From Microascus cirrosus (lineage: Eukaryota > Ascomycota > Sordariomycetes > Microascales > Microascaceae), in NCBI GenBank assembly GCA_030271035.1, contig JAMBUN010000356.1:278357-342356 (forward strand): a stretch of 64,000 nucleotides of DNA, written 5' to 3'. Below are positions 24,601-36,275 of this stretch, piece by piece (position 1 is the stretch's first letter; each line of letters starts with the position of its first letter). The notes under the pieces were generated by a model. That model saw only the letters and a list, made by a program, of their open reading frames with translations. It ran no database searches and had not been told where the DNA came from. The position numbers and the translations under genes are program-made.

Positions 24601-27600
24601 AAGTCGCGATAACAAATGGGAAACAAATTGGAGACAAAACCCTTGCTTTCCGGTGTTTGGGCGTGGCAGTCTTGCGCCGGGTGCTCCTTAAGAACAGTAA
24701 CTTCATAGACGTCGATGATGTGCGTCCCAGGTAGACGCAGTGAAGTGCCTCCAAACCCCAAAACCATGACTGAAAATGAATATCCGCCGTGGGTTCTTCA
24801 CACGGGACGGCTCAATCTTTGCGTCAGAACCAGTACGCAGAATGCTGGCGGCGGCGCCTGGCTTGGGTCGAACCCGGTATTAGCTATCCATCGTCTTTAG
24901 CCGGAATGACCATGCTTTACTGAGCAGTCTGATCGCCATCGTCCCGACCGGCCCCTCGACCATCGTTTCTCCTGGATTCGATTCTTCCGCCTCGATACTA
25001 CCTCCTTCGGGCCGAGGACACCTAGGCTGCCGGCAAACCCCCCTACACCCTAAGAATACAAACACAAAACGACTGAGATTTCCCAGGGCCGCATCTGTGA
25101 AGGGTTGTATTCTCCGTGCATTCCCGGTCCTCTCCATGGATATCTGGTTTCCGCGTCCGTTCACTCTGCAGCAAACGCCTTCCATTCCGCTCCGTCCCAG
25201 AGCTGCCAATCCCAGTCCCTGGACGAACCATCAATGACACACAGACGTTCTTCAAGGGCAGTGATAATCATGCTCCACACAGAGGTTCTGTCGGTACCGA
25301 AGGACCCTGTTTGAACCAACCGCGGAGACGCAACAAGATGTCAAATCGCCCTATACAATGGGCCAATATATGTATAAGAGAATCTTGCGTCCCGTTCCAA
25401 TATATTTTCAGGGGCAACTCATGAGGGAAGATCCAACAATTGGGTCTGTGACAAATGGCAAGCCGCAGAAACCAGGCTAGAATCCGACACCCGGCCCGGA
25501 AAGCGCTGGGTTCTTCCGAAACCCGTGTCTCTGGTTTGGGTCAATTTCAAAGAAGAATTCTGACACCTTAGCAATAAGGCCGTTCCAAAATTACTTTCCG
25601 CGCCAATGCACACACCCGCAACGATGCAAATCAGCCTCCTTTTGACCGCATAGAGGTGATCTCGCTTCTTTTCTTGGGACGGAGTGACTCTGTGTGTCTG
25701 CATGGGGCTTAAAGTTGTTTCCGCGTGCTGCTTCGCCCCAAAGCATCTGACGGTCGCAGTCTGGAATAGATCGAATGTGTCAGGCTAAGAGCGAGAGTGG
25801 GATCCCATTAGAATCGTATTTCTGGCTGGTGACGATTCGGTCACGCAACCAGGCCGAGGTATGCCAACATCACCGACGTCCGCTTGAGGTCCTATTTCCT
25901 CTCAGCGTGACTCGAAACCGCCCAAGCCTGCTAGCGCTACGGAGACCACGCTCATGCCCGGAGCGAAAACCGGAAGGTGAATGAAGCCCGTCAAGGCCGA
26001 ACGATGTAATTAGATACGCTCCTTACTGAAGATACCACCAATTCTTCGGGCGCCCCGAGGCGCAAGCCATGACCGGCTCGACGGCCCTTCTAGAAGGCTT
26101 GAACCAGAGCGTGGTTTGACGCAGGTTTCAGGACAAACAAACGTGACCGCGCCCGCTCACTTCCGCCCTCAGCCTTTTAATAGTGCACCGGAGCGAACTT
26201 CCAAAGGCGTGAAGAATTGGCCGATGTCTTTCCCGAAATAAACAAGTTTCGTCAAGCTAAAACATCCGGCAGTGGGGCGACGCATGCCGATGGAAAGCTC
26301 CCCTCTCGTCCTCCATACGCGGAATGGTTGCGTCAACCGGTGCAAAGCCCCTCCACAAAGGGCCGAGTTGCTCGTAAACCGTGGGGATCAGGTTGCATTC
26401 AAGCAATGGAAGATGCTTCGAAACGCAGGCGACAATCGGAACCCAGGCTAGATGTGGTTAGGCAGGGCAACATCGGCGATATCTGCGCTTAGGCCCTGCA
26501 GGGGTGGTGCAACACAAGAAGCCCCCCACCTGCTCCATTCGGCCGGGGGCACCGGTGCGGACTCTGCGCTGTGAGGACAGGGACGCCATCGCCGTCGCTG
26601 ACTGAATGCGGCGGCAGTCTCCTGGAGCGTGGAATGAGCGTCGAACATCCTTGTACAAGCATGTCTGGTCAGATTTCTTTTTAATGTTCTTGCGCGGGTC
26701 CTCGCCTAGTAAAGCGGGTAATTACGGCAGCCATGGGAACGTCCAAGATTGGGAACCGATGGAGATAGTAGGGCACAACCGGGGTATCAGCGGAATGGAC
26801 GATACTGGACGATACTGGAGCAGGGTCATTCTGCCGATGACATTGGCGTTATGGCTGGAGCGTAATCTACTCCATAGATGTAACTGGAGGTAGACGCCTC
26901 TGCTCCTCGCTCCGTGTGTCGGGAGCAAGGCAGTAGCAATTGGGGGCCTTCAAGGCATGCCAGTAACCAACAGTTGTGAAAGCAAGTCCTGGATTAGTGT
27001 TCATTGGGTGCAATGAGCCTCGTGAGCCTGCATGTTAGTTGCGGGGATATGCTTGTATACTTCTCGAGAATATGCCAGGAACATTTCCAATCGGCGTCGT
27101 GTTGTTGCTGTGGGCCGCACGTCCAACACGTGGAAATATCGTGATGGCCCGGATTGAGTTGGCCTCCATTTCCCGCCAGCGTGGGTGAGCCTGCTTAAAC
27201 GACCATGTGGGCCGGGCGTGAGAGAGGCCCACTTGGCTGGAAGGTGGATACACAGCCCTCGCTTAAACCCGCCAAGATGTAGAAGTCAGAACGTGGGACA
27301 GTAGCGCGTCGTCTTCATCGATAGTGATCCACGTTCTTTTTACGAGGAATATTGTGAGATCCACTGCCAGAGCCTTGCAGGGGTCCGTCCTGCCCTGGCC
27401 AGGCGAGATGGTTAGTGGGCAAGGACATAGTCGTGCCTTCCGGGACCCGGCCGGAATGACTATCCATCTGCCCCGCAAGGAAGGTACTGACCCTGGTAAC
27501 CCCACAAGGAACAGCTCTGATTGTTTGGCTCCGGCTCCGTTGATCCTTCCAAGCGTTTGCCCCGAGGCTGTTTGTCCTGCCTTCCATCATCAGGCCAACA

Positions 27601-30600
27601 TATATCGAAGCGGCGCTTTTGTGTCCACCGCATTACATAACTATACGGAGACCACTTCTACGCCAAGATGCCGGCGGCGACCCGCCGTCCCAGACTTAGG
27701 GTGCGCGAGGACGATCCTTGCACCCCACCTTAGAACCAATTACCGGGCAAGTCCCCGGACGCGGCCAGTATCTCCGTCTCAACCCCAGGTCGCAACTGCC
27801 CAATTTTTCCGAACAAAGGCGGTTGACATGCCTCCCCTGCGCGGACGATCCCAATCCCGGGTAGGGCACCGCCTTTTCTGGGATATCAATTGCAAAGACC
27901 GTGGATTGCCTGTGTCGATCAAGCAGAGACCCGCGAAACGTCCACGACGAGTAATGAGCGGCGAACGCGTCAATGCGCAGGGCTCGCAAAATGGGGCTTG
28001 TTCGAGTCCTCTCCAGTTTGTAATACCCCACTAAGGAAACGAGCATGTCTTGGCTGTGATAGCAGAACTCTTTCGCCATTGATGCGACGATCTCTGCGGG
28101 CGAGCCCAAAAATCCCCCTATTATTCCACCGCCACCAACGAGAGAAGACATGACGGGCACGATTGCCAATTTTTAGACTTTTCGGCCTCTTACAGCCAAG
28201 ACGGCTCATCTCAATACGACAGGCGCTATCATCTATCAGTGACCATCATTGGCGAACATCATGTGAGCGAGAGACCATGATCCCTAAGAGAAGTGTGCCG
28301 GCCCTTGTGAATGGCGGAAGGACGGCGGGCCGATAGGCCAGTCACGGCCCGGGGATGGGCGTCCGGCTTCTGAGAGGCTGCTGTCGCGCGACAGGGGAGG
28401 GGTGAGGAACTGGAAGGATGGACACACGGATTGGGACACGGTGAGCAAGCCGACCGGGGACCACAAATCGCGGTGGGCTCCTCGCTTGCGCAGCCATTGA
28501 GTCGCGTTCTTCCCTCATGCGTACATCAAGAGCGGCCCGAAGCAGAACCCACCTGGATGGTTAAAATTGTGCTCACTGTTTACAAAAAGGTAGAGATACC
28601 GGAAACGGTGAATTTGCAAAATGATGGAGAGTGGGATTGACGCCTCTTTCGTCACGATTGATGAGCTCAGCGTCCTGAGTTATCCATGGCTTGTGCCTCG
28701 GCGTGCCAACGGACAAGGATGTGAACCAACCTGTTGGATGGAAGATGTGGCGTTCATCGGTGCCGGCCGGCCCTGGACGCCGACGGGCGGAAGGATTCAC
28801 AAGCGGGATCGATGGAATCGTGGTTGCGATTGCCGACGCGCGCTTGATCCACAGGAGAAGGGGTCGGGCTACGTGCTGGGTATGGAGTATATACACGATG
28901 CTGCGAGCGTTGTCGGCCGGCTCCCGAAGGAGCGATGGGAAAACCCAGAGCCCATGCTGCAGGCTCCGGTCGAGACGGGAGGGTGAGACCGCGTACCTGG
29001 CTAGTACCTGAGGGGTAGGCTGGATGCTGCTAGTGCTTACTTGGGAATAGGCTCCACCCGATGGAGGGCAGTCTCTCGAGACTGTGCGGACTGCGGCCTT
29101 GGGAGAGGGGCTGGTTGTGTGGATACCCGCGCCCGTACAGGTACCTGAACCTTCGCTCTTTGAAGCATCGATAGGTGTAAGTCAAGAAGCGGACGAGATC
29201 GAGCAGAGCTGGAGGGAAGCGGGACGGTGCTGCCGGCCATCATGGTAGGAGGCGTCTCGAGGCGTTCCCAGCCCTACGGCTTCTCCCTGCTGCCTCCCGT
29301 TGTGACACATCCCGAACCATTGGGGATGTCACTGGGTTCCCTCCGGTCGTACTGTCGTAGCTGGCTCTGTGGACCCAGCTTGACGGGCGGGTCAGGACCA
29401 GACAACGGAGCGCCATGGTTGGGGCTGGAACGGGCATATTAACCAAAGCATACAAGAGAGCGAGCTCTCGATTAATATGTGGTATCATTATAACCGAGAT
29501 GAGCAACAGAATATCGGAGCACATCGTCGCCGAGAGACCAGAAGATTCTTAAGGCTGGGCGCAAAGCTGAATTTACAGATGCACGGCGCTGAGCCACGCG
29601 GCGAGTGCCGGACCAAGCAGAGCTGCAGGCCTGGAGACGGCAACCAAGTTCCGCGCCTCGAAGCCTTCTTGTGTCGCACGAATATCCTGTGCCGTCCTCG
29701 CATGAGGCGGCACCATTAATACTCCCTGGACAGAAATTCGGTATAGGCGGTAGGATCCCGCTTCGCCTGGGTCGTCTCGTCCGGTCTCGCATTGGTGCTG
29801 GTACGAAGCCGTTATCCACGGCATGTCATAACCGACGTCCTCCCCTGCCCGTCGATCGATCTCACTGTTACACAGGACGCAAAAATTTGGGTCGGGGGCC
29901 TTGGTCCGTGTAGCATGGTCCGGGGTACGGCCGACCAAACGGTCCAACGTGGAACGCAATCGAACACAGAGTGTCATTGAACGATCACATAAGCATCACA
30001 ATCCTAAAGGTGTCTGCGGGAGGCATCTGGGCGGTGGTGCGCAGTCAAGGCTTGCAGCACCAGGTCTGGCATTCTCTGACGAGCTCAGGTACTGATACTC
30101 GGCTCCGCCTCCGCGTTTGCGGCCACCGTGCCCGCCGACTCGACCAGCACAGTGACTACCTCTAGTCACGGCCTAGCTTAACCCACGACTCACCCGGTTC
30201 TGTTGGCAGCAACATAACTGGCCAGGTAGGACACAGCTTGGCCAACCGGTCGCAAAAAGGCGTCAACCGTGGCCCCTTCCTTTCGAGTCTAAATGAAGAA
30301 CGCTCCCTAGTTCTACCACGACGAGGCAGAATAGCCACCAAGCCCTTGAAACCCTTTCCCACGGCTAACGCATGAGAGGCGAGGATAACCAATACACCGC
30401 TCGTATCACTTCGTCCCCTTCGCCTTCGTGCTTACCAGGACCAGGGTCCCAGCCCATTCATCCACAAAAGGAACCACTGCAAAAAAAATCAGGCCCCTCC
30501 CGGTCACACCCTCGGACAGGGGTCCAACGGCACGCCCCTGCTTTCCTTCCTGACCAGGAATATGCCCCGCACGTCCTCCCATCGCCCCACGCCACCACGA

Positions 30601-31717
30601 CGCAGACAAATCGAACGGCTTCTCTGGTGTACCAACAGGGGTATGGGCCCACCCCTGTTGCCCTGCAGAGCCTGCCCCGCCGAGGGCGTCCGGCTAGCAC
30701 GACGATGACTCCCAATGAGACGTGCAGATCAGATCGCCCTCTAGCGTGCGGATGCTGCCCCCCTTCAGGCAACGCTATGTACAAGTGGAAAGTCAAAGTG
30801 AGAGCATGGCATATTTTCGAGGTGTGAGAGTGCCGACCCGCTGGTACGCTGCGCCAATTGGTGCTCCCTTCCCGTACCCCCCCTTTTACCGAGTACGGAT
30901 TGGCGAGGAGAGAGGAGGCGATTCCGGGGAAGAGGGACGCTTGCCCATCTTGGCGGTGCGTGGCCCTCGAGAAATAAGATTGAGCCCTTGTCCCTGCCGG
31001 GGGAACGACAGACACCTTCCTCCCCTCTGCTTTTTCCTTCATGTAACATATCTTCACTCTCCGTTATACTTGTTCTCTCTTTCTCTCGTTGTTCTCCTTA
31101 TATTGTCTTGCACGAGGGAGTCGTCTAGGCTTGAGGACTCACCTTTTCGTCTTAGTCCTCGGCTCTTACGCTTGCCCACCGGTGGCGTCGTGTCTTAGAC
31201 AGAGCCGTCATCCCCCACCGTCATGAGGACTGGCTCATCCTTCTACTAATATATCCATTCGCCTATTCGATACTCGTCACCCCATCCGGAGACACACTCA
31301 AGCGACCAGCTGTCTTATGGGCACGCATATACCGGGCTTCTCCCGCTGGCAGGTTTAGTCAAATCGGTCTTGTTTGGTATACGGAGTCTGCGACTTGGAC
31401 CGGAGTGCCTACGTGCAAACCGCCACTACAAGTGCGTTACACAAGCAACTCCTCGGGGATCGATTGGCCGAGCGCATGTGCTGTTACTCGACGGCCTATC
31501 TTCGATCCGAACGAATCCGCGTCACGCCGGCGACGGCTGGGAGTGTCTATAGAAGGGCTTGGAGGGGAATCTGAGTAGGAATTTCGCCGCAGTCGAATCC
31601 GCGCCGCCGTTGAGCCGACTACAAGACAAGATTATATCAAACCCACTTGACGGCTCCCCGAGCGGCCGCCCGGGATAAGCCTTCGCTGCTACCGCACTTA
31701 TATCCACTATCGACACC
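21666..31717. other. 10-kb block without a supportable gene
   Basis: The largest gap in the window, between the sulfate permease and the Frizzled-like receptor. I checked both strands for long frames, splice chains, transposase or reverse transcriptase motifs, tRNA T-arms and array-like repeats and support none of them. The longest frames (236 codons at 27324-28034 plus; about 160 codons near 23.8-24.3 kb on both strands) overlap antisense frames and lack domain features. Base composition looks similar to the rest rather than AT-rich. From about 30950 the plus strand becomes pyrimidine-rich, probably the promoter and leader of the gene at 31718. The rest may be decayed sequence, regulatory DNA or non-coding transcripts. 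Confidence 0.55.
26797..26818 (+). repeat. Short tandem duplication
   Basis: The 10-base unit GGACGATACT occurs twice in tandem, followed by GG. It is a small local duplication with no coding context, probably a replication slip. Confidence 0.5.
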
Positions 31718-33442
31718 ATGTCTAGAGACGACGACGCGACAAGCGCCCTGCGGGGCCTGTGCATCGCGCCCTTCTTCGACGTCACCAAATTCCCAGATGA
31801 GGGTTGTAAGTAACGGTCCGCCTCGTGGAGACGTCTTTGCGGAGGAAGAGCTAACAGAACCATAGCTACGGAGGGGCGGCTATGCCAGGAGCTGACTGAG
31901 GATTTAACGTGCTGCCTACCATGTCCCATCACCGACTGGGTGTATGCAGATTACTTTAATACGAGCTCCGACGTGGCAAGTTGGGTGAGCGTCGTTGGCA
32001 TCATTGCCTGCGCGTTCCTCCTATTCTCGTACGCCTTTCTTCCTGTTGAAAAGACAGGCCGTCACTATCTCAGCATTTCGATCGTATGCGCCGTGGTTTT
32101 CATGCATGTGCGTCTTACCCCTTTCTCTCTGCACCCAGCCTCATAGTGGTCGATGCTAACGCGGCTATACAGCTGGGCTTCATCATTCCGCTAGCGGCGC
32201 AGCCGGACCAGTGCATCAACGAGATCACGCCCCACGGAATGAAATCTAGCACCGTATGCGCGGCATCGGCCACAGCGCTCCTCTTCGGCGGCTTCGCGGG
32301 CGTCATGTGGGTCTTCCTAAGGTCCGTATCACTGCACCTCCAGATATGCTGGCAGCAGAACGTCGGGCGGACGTTTATGATCTTCTCGCACGCGTCCGGG
32401 TGGCTTGTGCCATTCTTGGTGGTCACACTGGCGCTCGTTTTCAGCGGGGTGTCGTTCCGCTTCGGCGCGACGTGCCATATCAACCACAAGAACAGTCTGG
32501 CAGACTTTTGGATTCCCATCCTGCTCTTCGCGGGCCTGACGGTGCTGATCCAGTTTGCGACGCTGGGGTACTGCATCAAGGTGTACCTTGCGTCCCTGGC
32601 GGACAGCAGTGCGACGACCGAGGGCTCCTCTAGCTTGCCAGAGTACACAAACAGTCTTCGGACCCTGACGCCGCGGCAGGCGTACAAGCGGGTGAGGAGG
32701 GTCATCGCGCTACAATGGAGGGGCATTGCCATCGTGCTCATCATCATTACCGACGTCATTTTCTTTTCTGTCGTGTTCGTGTTCCTGGACAACACGGTCG
32801 AGGACGTAAAGAATAACCCCGACCTGAGCAAGGACTGGGTCAGTTGCCTTGCTAGAGAAGTTGCGGCAGGCCGGGGTAAGGAGGCGTGCCTGGAGGAGGG
32901 CAGGAAGCTGGTGGTCGGCGAGGGCACTATTATCGCGGTGCTGCTCCTACTAGCGGTAAGCTCCAACATTTCATCTTGGCCAGCCCCTCACCCTTACTGA
33001 CGCTCTCCAGATCAACGGGCTTTTCCTGCTCTTCCTCCTGGGTCGCTGGACCATGGTAACGGGCTGGGTAGACCTTGGACGATCCCTTTTCTCGAAGAGA
33101 AACCGCGAGTTCGTGTCCGTCGACGCGCGATACGACGTCAAGAGTGACCACAGTGCGTATGAGATGCTTTCTAAAGATCAGAGCGGTGTGGTAACGTCTC
33201 TTCCTCCAGTCCAACTGTCACCTTCTAGCGGGCTAAAGACTCCCGACTACTACGGGAAGACGGCACGATACCAGCCGCCGGCGCGGTCGTTCTCTAGCCC
33301 CCGACCACCGACGAGCCCGACAGGATGGGACCCTTCGGAGTCATACGCCAGGCCCATGTACAAGCAGACGTATATCACAGAAGAGGAGGACGATAGGAGG
33401 GGGTACGAGAATATGAACCCACTCGGGATGAACAGGATATGA
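31718..33442 (+). CDS. Frizzled/Smoothened-like seven-transmembrane receptor protein
   Basis: Predicted plasma-membrane receptor of the fungal Frizzled/Smoothened-like class; ligand and coupling are unknown. Exons 31718-31805, 31866-32107, 32173-32955 and 33011-33442 give 514 residues with continuous frame. There is no clear signal peptide. The roughly 65-residue N-terminus is Cys-containing (G-L-C, R-L-C, T-C-C-L-P-C). Seven hydrophobic segments can be counted: GIIACAFLLFSYAF, SISIVCAVVFMHLGF, TALLFGGFAGVMWVFL, WLVPFLVVTLALVFSG, WIPILLFAGLTVLIQF, AIVLIIITDVIFFSVVF and IIAVLLLLAINGLFLLFLL; two of them are assembled across introns. The W-V-F-L-R-S-V-x-L-H-L-Q-I-C-W pattern after helix 3 is typical of the group. 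A long cytoplasmic tail (about 130 residues) is rich in Ser, Pro and Tyr. A long pyrimidine-rich leader precedes the ATG. Confidence 0.82.
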
Positions 33443-34644
33443 GAAGAGGGGGGAGAGGAAAGAAGACGAACCATACGAGAAGGAATACAGCAAGGACACA
33501 GAAAGGGCATGATACCCAGGACGCTCCCGTCCCAGAGCGGGCCGAGACGGTCGCCTCTATACGTCGCCAACACGAACCGGTGCCCCGAAGGCAGCAAGCA
33601 GCTTTACCACGAGGAAAAGCGCGGCGCCGCGGATGCGCTACCTTTCACACTGATGCGGACGCAAGATGCTGGTACAGGTGAGGAGGGTTGTTACCAATAG
33701 CGGGAAGACGTGTGGCGACACGACACCTAAGGAAATTCTTGACGATGGAGAATATAGTAACGATCTTATATGTGTTTCTATGTGTATCGTTTCGGGGAGC
33801 GCGTGAGAGCGGGTTTTGGGCGTTTTGACCGCTGAAACTGAGAGGTGTAGTCTTCTGTATAATGTTAGCTACGAATACCCAATCCATTGAGGCAGAGTAC
33901 GGGCGAGCGTTTGTATTCTCCTGATACGGAGGATGATTACGTGTTGCTAGATGTCTTCGAAGGTCACGACTGTAACATGGCTTCTTCGGCCGAGTATGGC
34001 GGGGGACAGTGTAGCAAGACGTGGAGGGGGCCCCAGGCGCGTGCTCCAAGGACGAATCTGTATTGGTTGTGCCTTCCCACGACGTCTAAAAAAAAAAATG
34101 TCCCATTGAGTTCCAAACCCGGGAGGAGGGGGAAGGGAGGGGTCGTTCCACATGCCATACAAGCAAGTACTGTGAAATTGTCGGCACTAATACCTGAGAA
34201 TAGGGCTGATAGCGGTAAAAGAGCTGGCGCCGGGGGAACTCTGCGGGGAAGCGAGGTATAATTACGTAGCTCGGCGGACTTTTTTTTCCCCCGGACGGAC
34301 CCACGAAGCTTTTTGCCCATCCTTGATTCAGAACATGGATTTCCGGGGTCCCGGCGAGAGGGACAATTGATGTTGAGGCGCTGAGAGGGCCCGATCCGCT
34401 TTAAATTCTCTGAAGGATGAGACAGGCCAGGCTGAGCCACGCCATTCTTGGTTGGGGTCACTAACCCCTGTTTCCATCTTACTTTTTCCCCATCATCGTC
34501 ACCGTTCCATCTGCGCATATTCTTCCTTTTTCGTTCCTCATTCTCATCTTTCATCGCGCTGAGATGGCGTCAGTCTGTCTCACGCATCGAAAGCAAGTAT
34601 CATATACGGCATAACGAACATAGGAATTCCACCCCTCCCTCACG
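33443..34644. other. Intergenic region, 3' flank of the receptor and promoter of the GH5 gene
   Basis: 1.2 kb between two plus-strand genes. The stretch about 34480-34560 is T/C-rich and looks like the leader or core promoter of the GH5 gene. An ATG at 34564 opens a frame of 16 codons that stops before the GH5 start codon, so it would act as a short upstream ORF if transcribed. No other gene is supported. Confidence 0.5.
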
Positions 34645-35898
34645 ATGCTCCTCATCCTCACAGTCATCCTCCTCGCCCTTGTGGCCGCCCTCATCTACAG
34701 CTTCCACCGCTCCGAAAAGGCTCTCTCCGCCCCCTCCCCGCCGGAACCCTCCGCCCTCGCGTTCGCCAGCAACCCCCTCCCGGAGCCCGACCCGGCTTCC
34801 TTCTTCCCCTCTTACACCCTCCCGCTCCGCACCCGCGGCCGCGATGTCGTTGACGCCACGGGCCGCCGCTTCAAGCTCGCCTCCGTGAACTGGTACGGCG
34901 GCAGCGACATTCTTTTCATCCCTTCCGGGCTGGACGTGCGCCACCGTTCCGACATTGCACGCACTATCCGCCGCCTGGGCTTTAACTCAGTGCGCCTGCC
35001 CTACTCCGATGAGATGGTAATGAAGGACCCGCCCGTGCCCCCGGACCTGTTGTCTGCGAACCCGGACTTGATTGGGAGCTCCGCGCTAGACGTGTTTGAG
35101 GCTGTGTGCCGCGCCTTGACCGCCGAGGGCGTCGCCGTCATTGTGAACAACCACATCACGACCGCGGCTTGGTGCTGTGGCGCGGACCCTTGCGATGCCG
35201 GCTGGCAGAATGATCACCTTGGCGGGCTCTGCCGCGTCTCGCAGACCGAGGAAGACTGGATCTCCCACTGGGAGACCGTCATGCGGCGCCTCATGGACGA
35301 CCCCGGCGTCATTGGCGCTGACCTCCGCAACGAGGTACGCGGCGTGTGGGGCACCATGCCGTGGTCGCGCTGGGCCCCCGCCGCCGAGCTCTGCGGCCGC
35401 CGCCTGCAAGCGATGAACCGGGACTGGCTCATCATCGTCGGCGGCACCGAGTCCGGCAACGACCTCCGCGGCGCCGCCTCCCGCCCCATCAAACTCCCCG
35501 TCCCTCACAAGCTCGTCTACTCAAGCCACGTCTATGCCTGGTCCGGCTGGGGCGAGCGCGGCGGCCGCTACTCGCGCCGCCCGTACGCCTCCTTCGAGCG
35601 GGCAATGCGTGAGAAGTGGGGTTACTTGCTAGATGGCGACGTAGCGCCCGTATGGGTGGGCGAGTTCGGCGCGCCCTCGCGCGCGAGCGTCGGCGACGCG
35701 AATTACTGGCGGAATCTGATGCGGTACCTTGACAAGGTGGACGCCGACTTTGGGTACTGGGCCATTAATCCACGGAAGCCGGCAGGGAACGCCGTGGAGA
35801 CGTACGGGCTAGTAAAGGACGATTGGGAGACGCCGGTCTTGGATTACCGGATGAGGGATATGGTGCAGTTGATGGAGGTGAAGGAGAAGGAGGGTTGA
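34645..35898 (+). CDS. Membrane-anchored GH5-family glycoside hydrolase
   Basis: Predicted retaining beta-glycosidase of family GH5 (cellulase superfamily); the substrate cannot be told from sequence. Single exon, 417 residues. Residues 2-21 form a hydrophobic stretch followed by Y-S-F-H-R-S-E-K with no clear cleavage site, so a signal anchor (type II membrane protein) is more likely than secretion. The barrel begins near LRTRGRDVVDATGRRFKL and NWYGGSD. Catalytic residues are visible: acid/base Glu230 in D-L-R-N-E-V-R and nucleophile Glu340 in V-W-V-G-E-F-G. Other GH5 landmarks are NSVRLPYS, V-I-V-N-N-H, and SSHVYAWSG before the nucleophile strand. A CC pair and a following Cys (A-W-C-C-G-A-D-P-C) may form disulfides. 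Strong third-position C/G bias suggests good expression. No carbohydrate-binding module is present. Confidence 0.87.
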   Translation: MLLILTVILLALVAALIYSFHRSEKALSAPSPPEPSALAFASNPLPEPDPASFFPSYTLPLRTRGRDVVDATGRRFKLASVNWYGGSDILFIPSGLDVRHRSDIARTIRRLGFNSVRLPYSDEMVMKDPPVPPDLLSANPDLIGSSALDVFEAVCRALTAEGVAVIVNNHITTAAWCCGADPCDAGWQNDHLGGLCRVSQTEEDWISHWETVMRRLMDDPGVIGADLRNEVRGVWGTMPWSRWAPAAELCGRRLQAMNRDWLIIVGGTESGNDLRGAASRPIKLPVPHKLVYSSHVYAWSGWGERGGRYSRRPYASFERAMREKWGYLLDGDVAPVWVGEFGAPSRASVGDANYWRNLMRYLDKVDADFGYWAINPRKPAGNAVETYGLVKDDWETPVLDYRMRDMVQLMEVKEKEG

Positions 35899-36275
35899 CC
35901 CGAGGTGTAGTGTATCTATGGACGTATGGAGTTGGGCGTCCGGGCTTGTGGTTATGTTCATATGTATGAGGGCTCTTTGGGTGCTATGTCGTGTATATGG
36001 GGCATTTGACTTGTACACCGCTGGTACATATGGTGCATCAAACTAAATAGTCGTGCAATGCGAGCATGTCTATTCTAACGTACTCCCAAGAGTAATCAAG
36101 CCGGAACGCCTAGATAGGCATTAGTGGTACATCAGCTAACGCCCAATACCAACCCCCCCCAAAACAACCCACAAAACCCCAAACCACACTCTATCCGTCG
36201 ATAAGGAAATCGAATGTAAAGCGAGGCTCGTAGATGACCAAGCATACATAAGACTTGCTGGAGTAAACCTGGGTC
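35899..36275. other. Convergent 3' flanks of GH5 and PPE1
   Basis: A 377-base spacer between convergent genes that must hold both 3' untranslated regions and terminators. It contains short C and A runs (around 36155-36185) but no clear hairpin or gene. Confidence 0.6.

Noticed and set aside
24840..24890. GGGTTCGACCC-like word on the minus strand as a tRNA T-arm
   Set aside because: The loop is too short and no acceptor or anticodon stem can be folded around it.
27324..28034. 236-codon plus-strand open frame in the 10-kb gap
   Set aside because: No recognisable motif and nearly complete antisense overlap by frames of similar length; no splice partners found.
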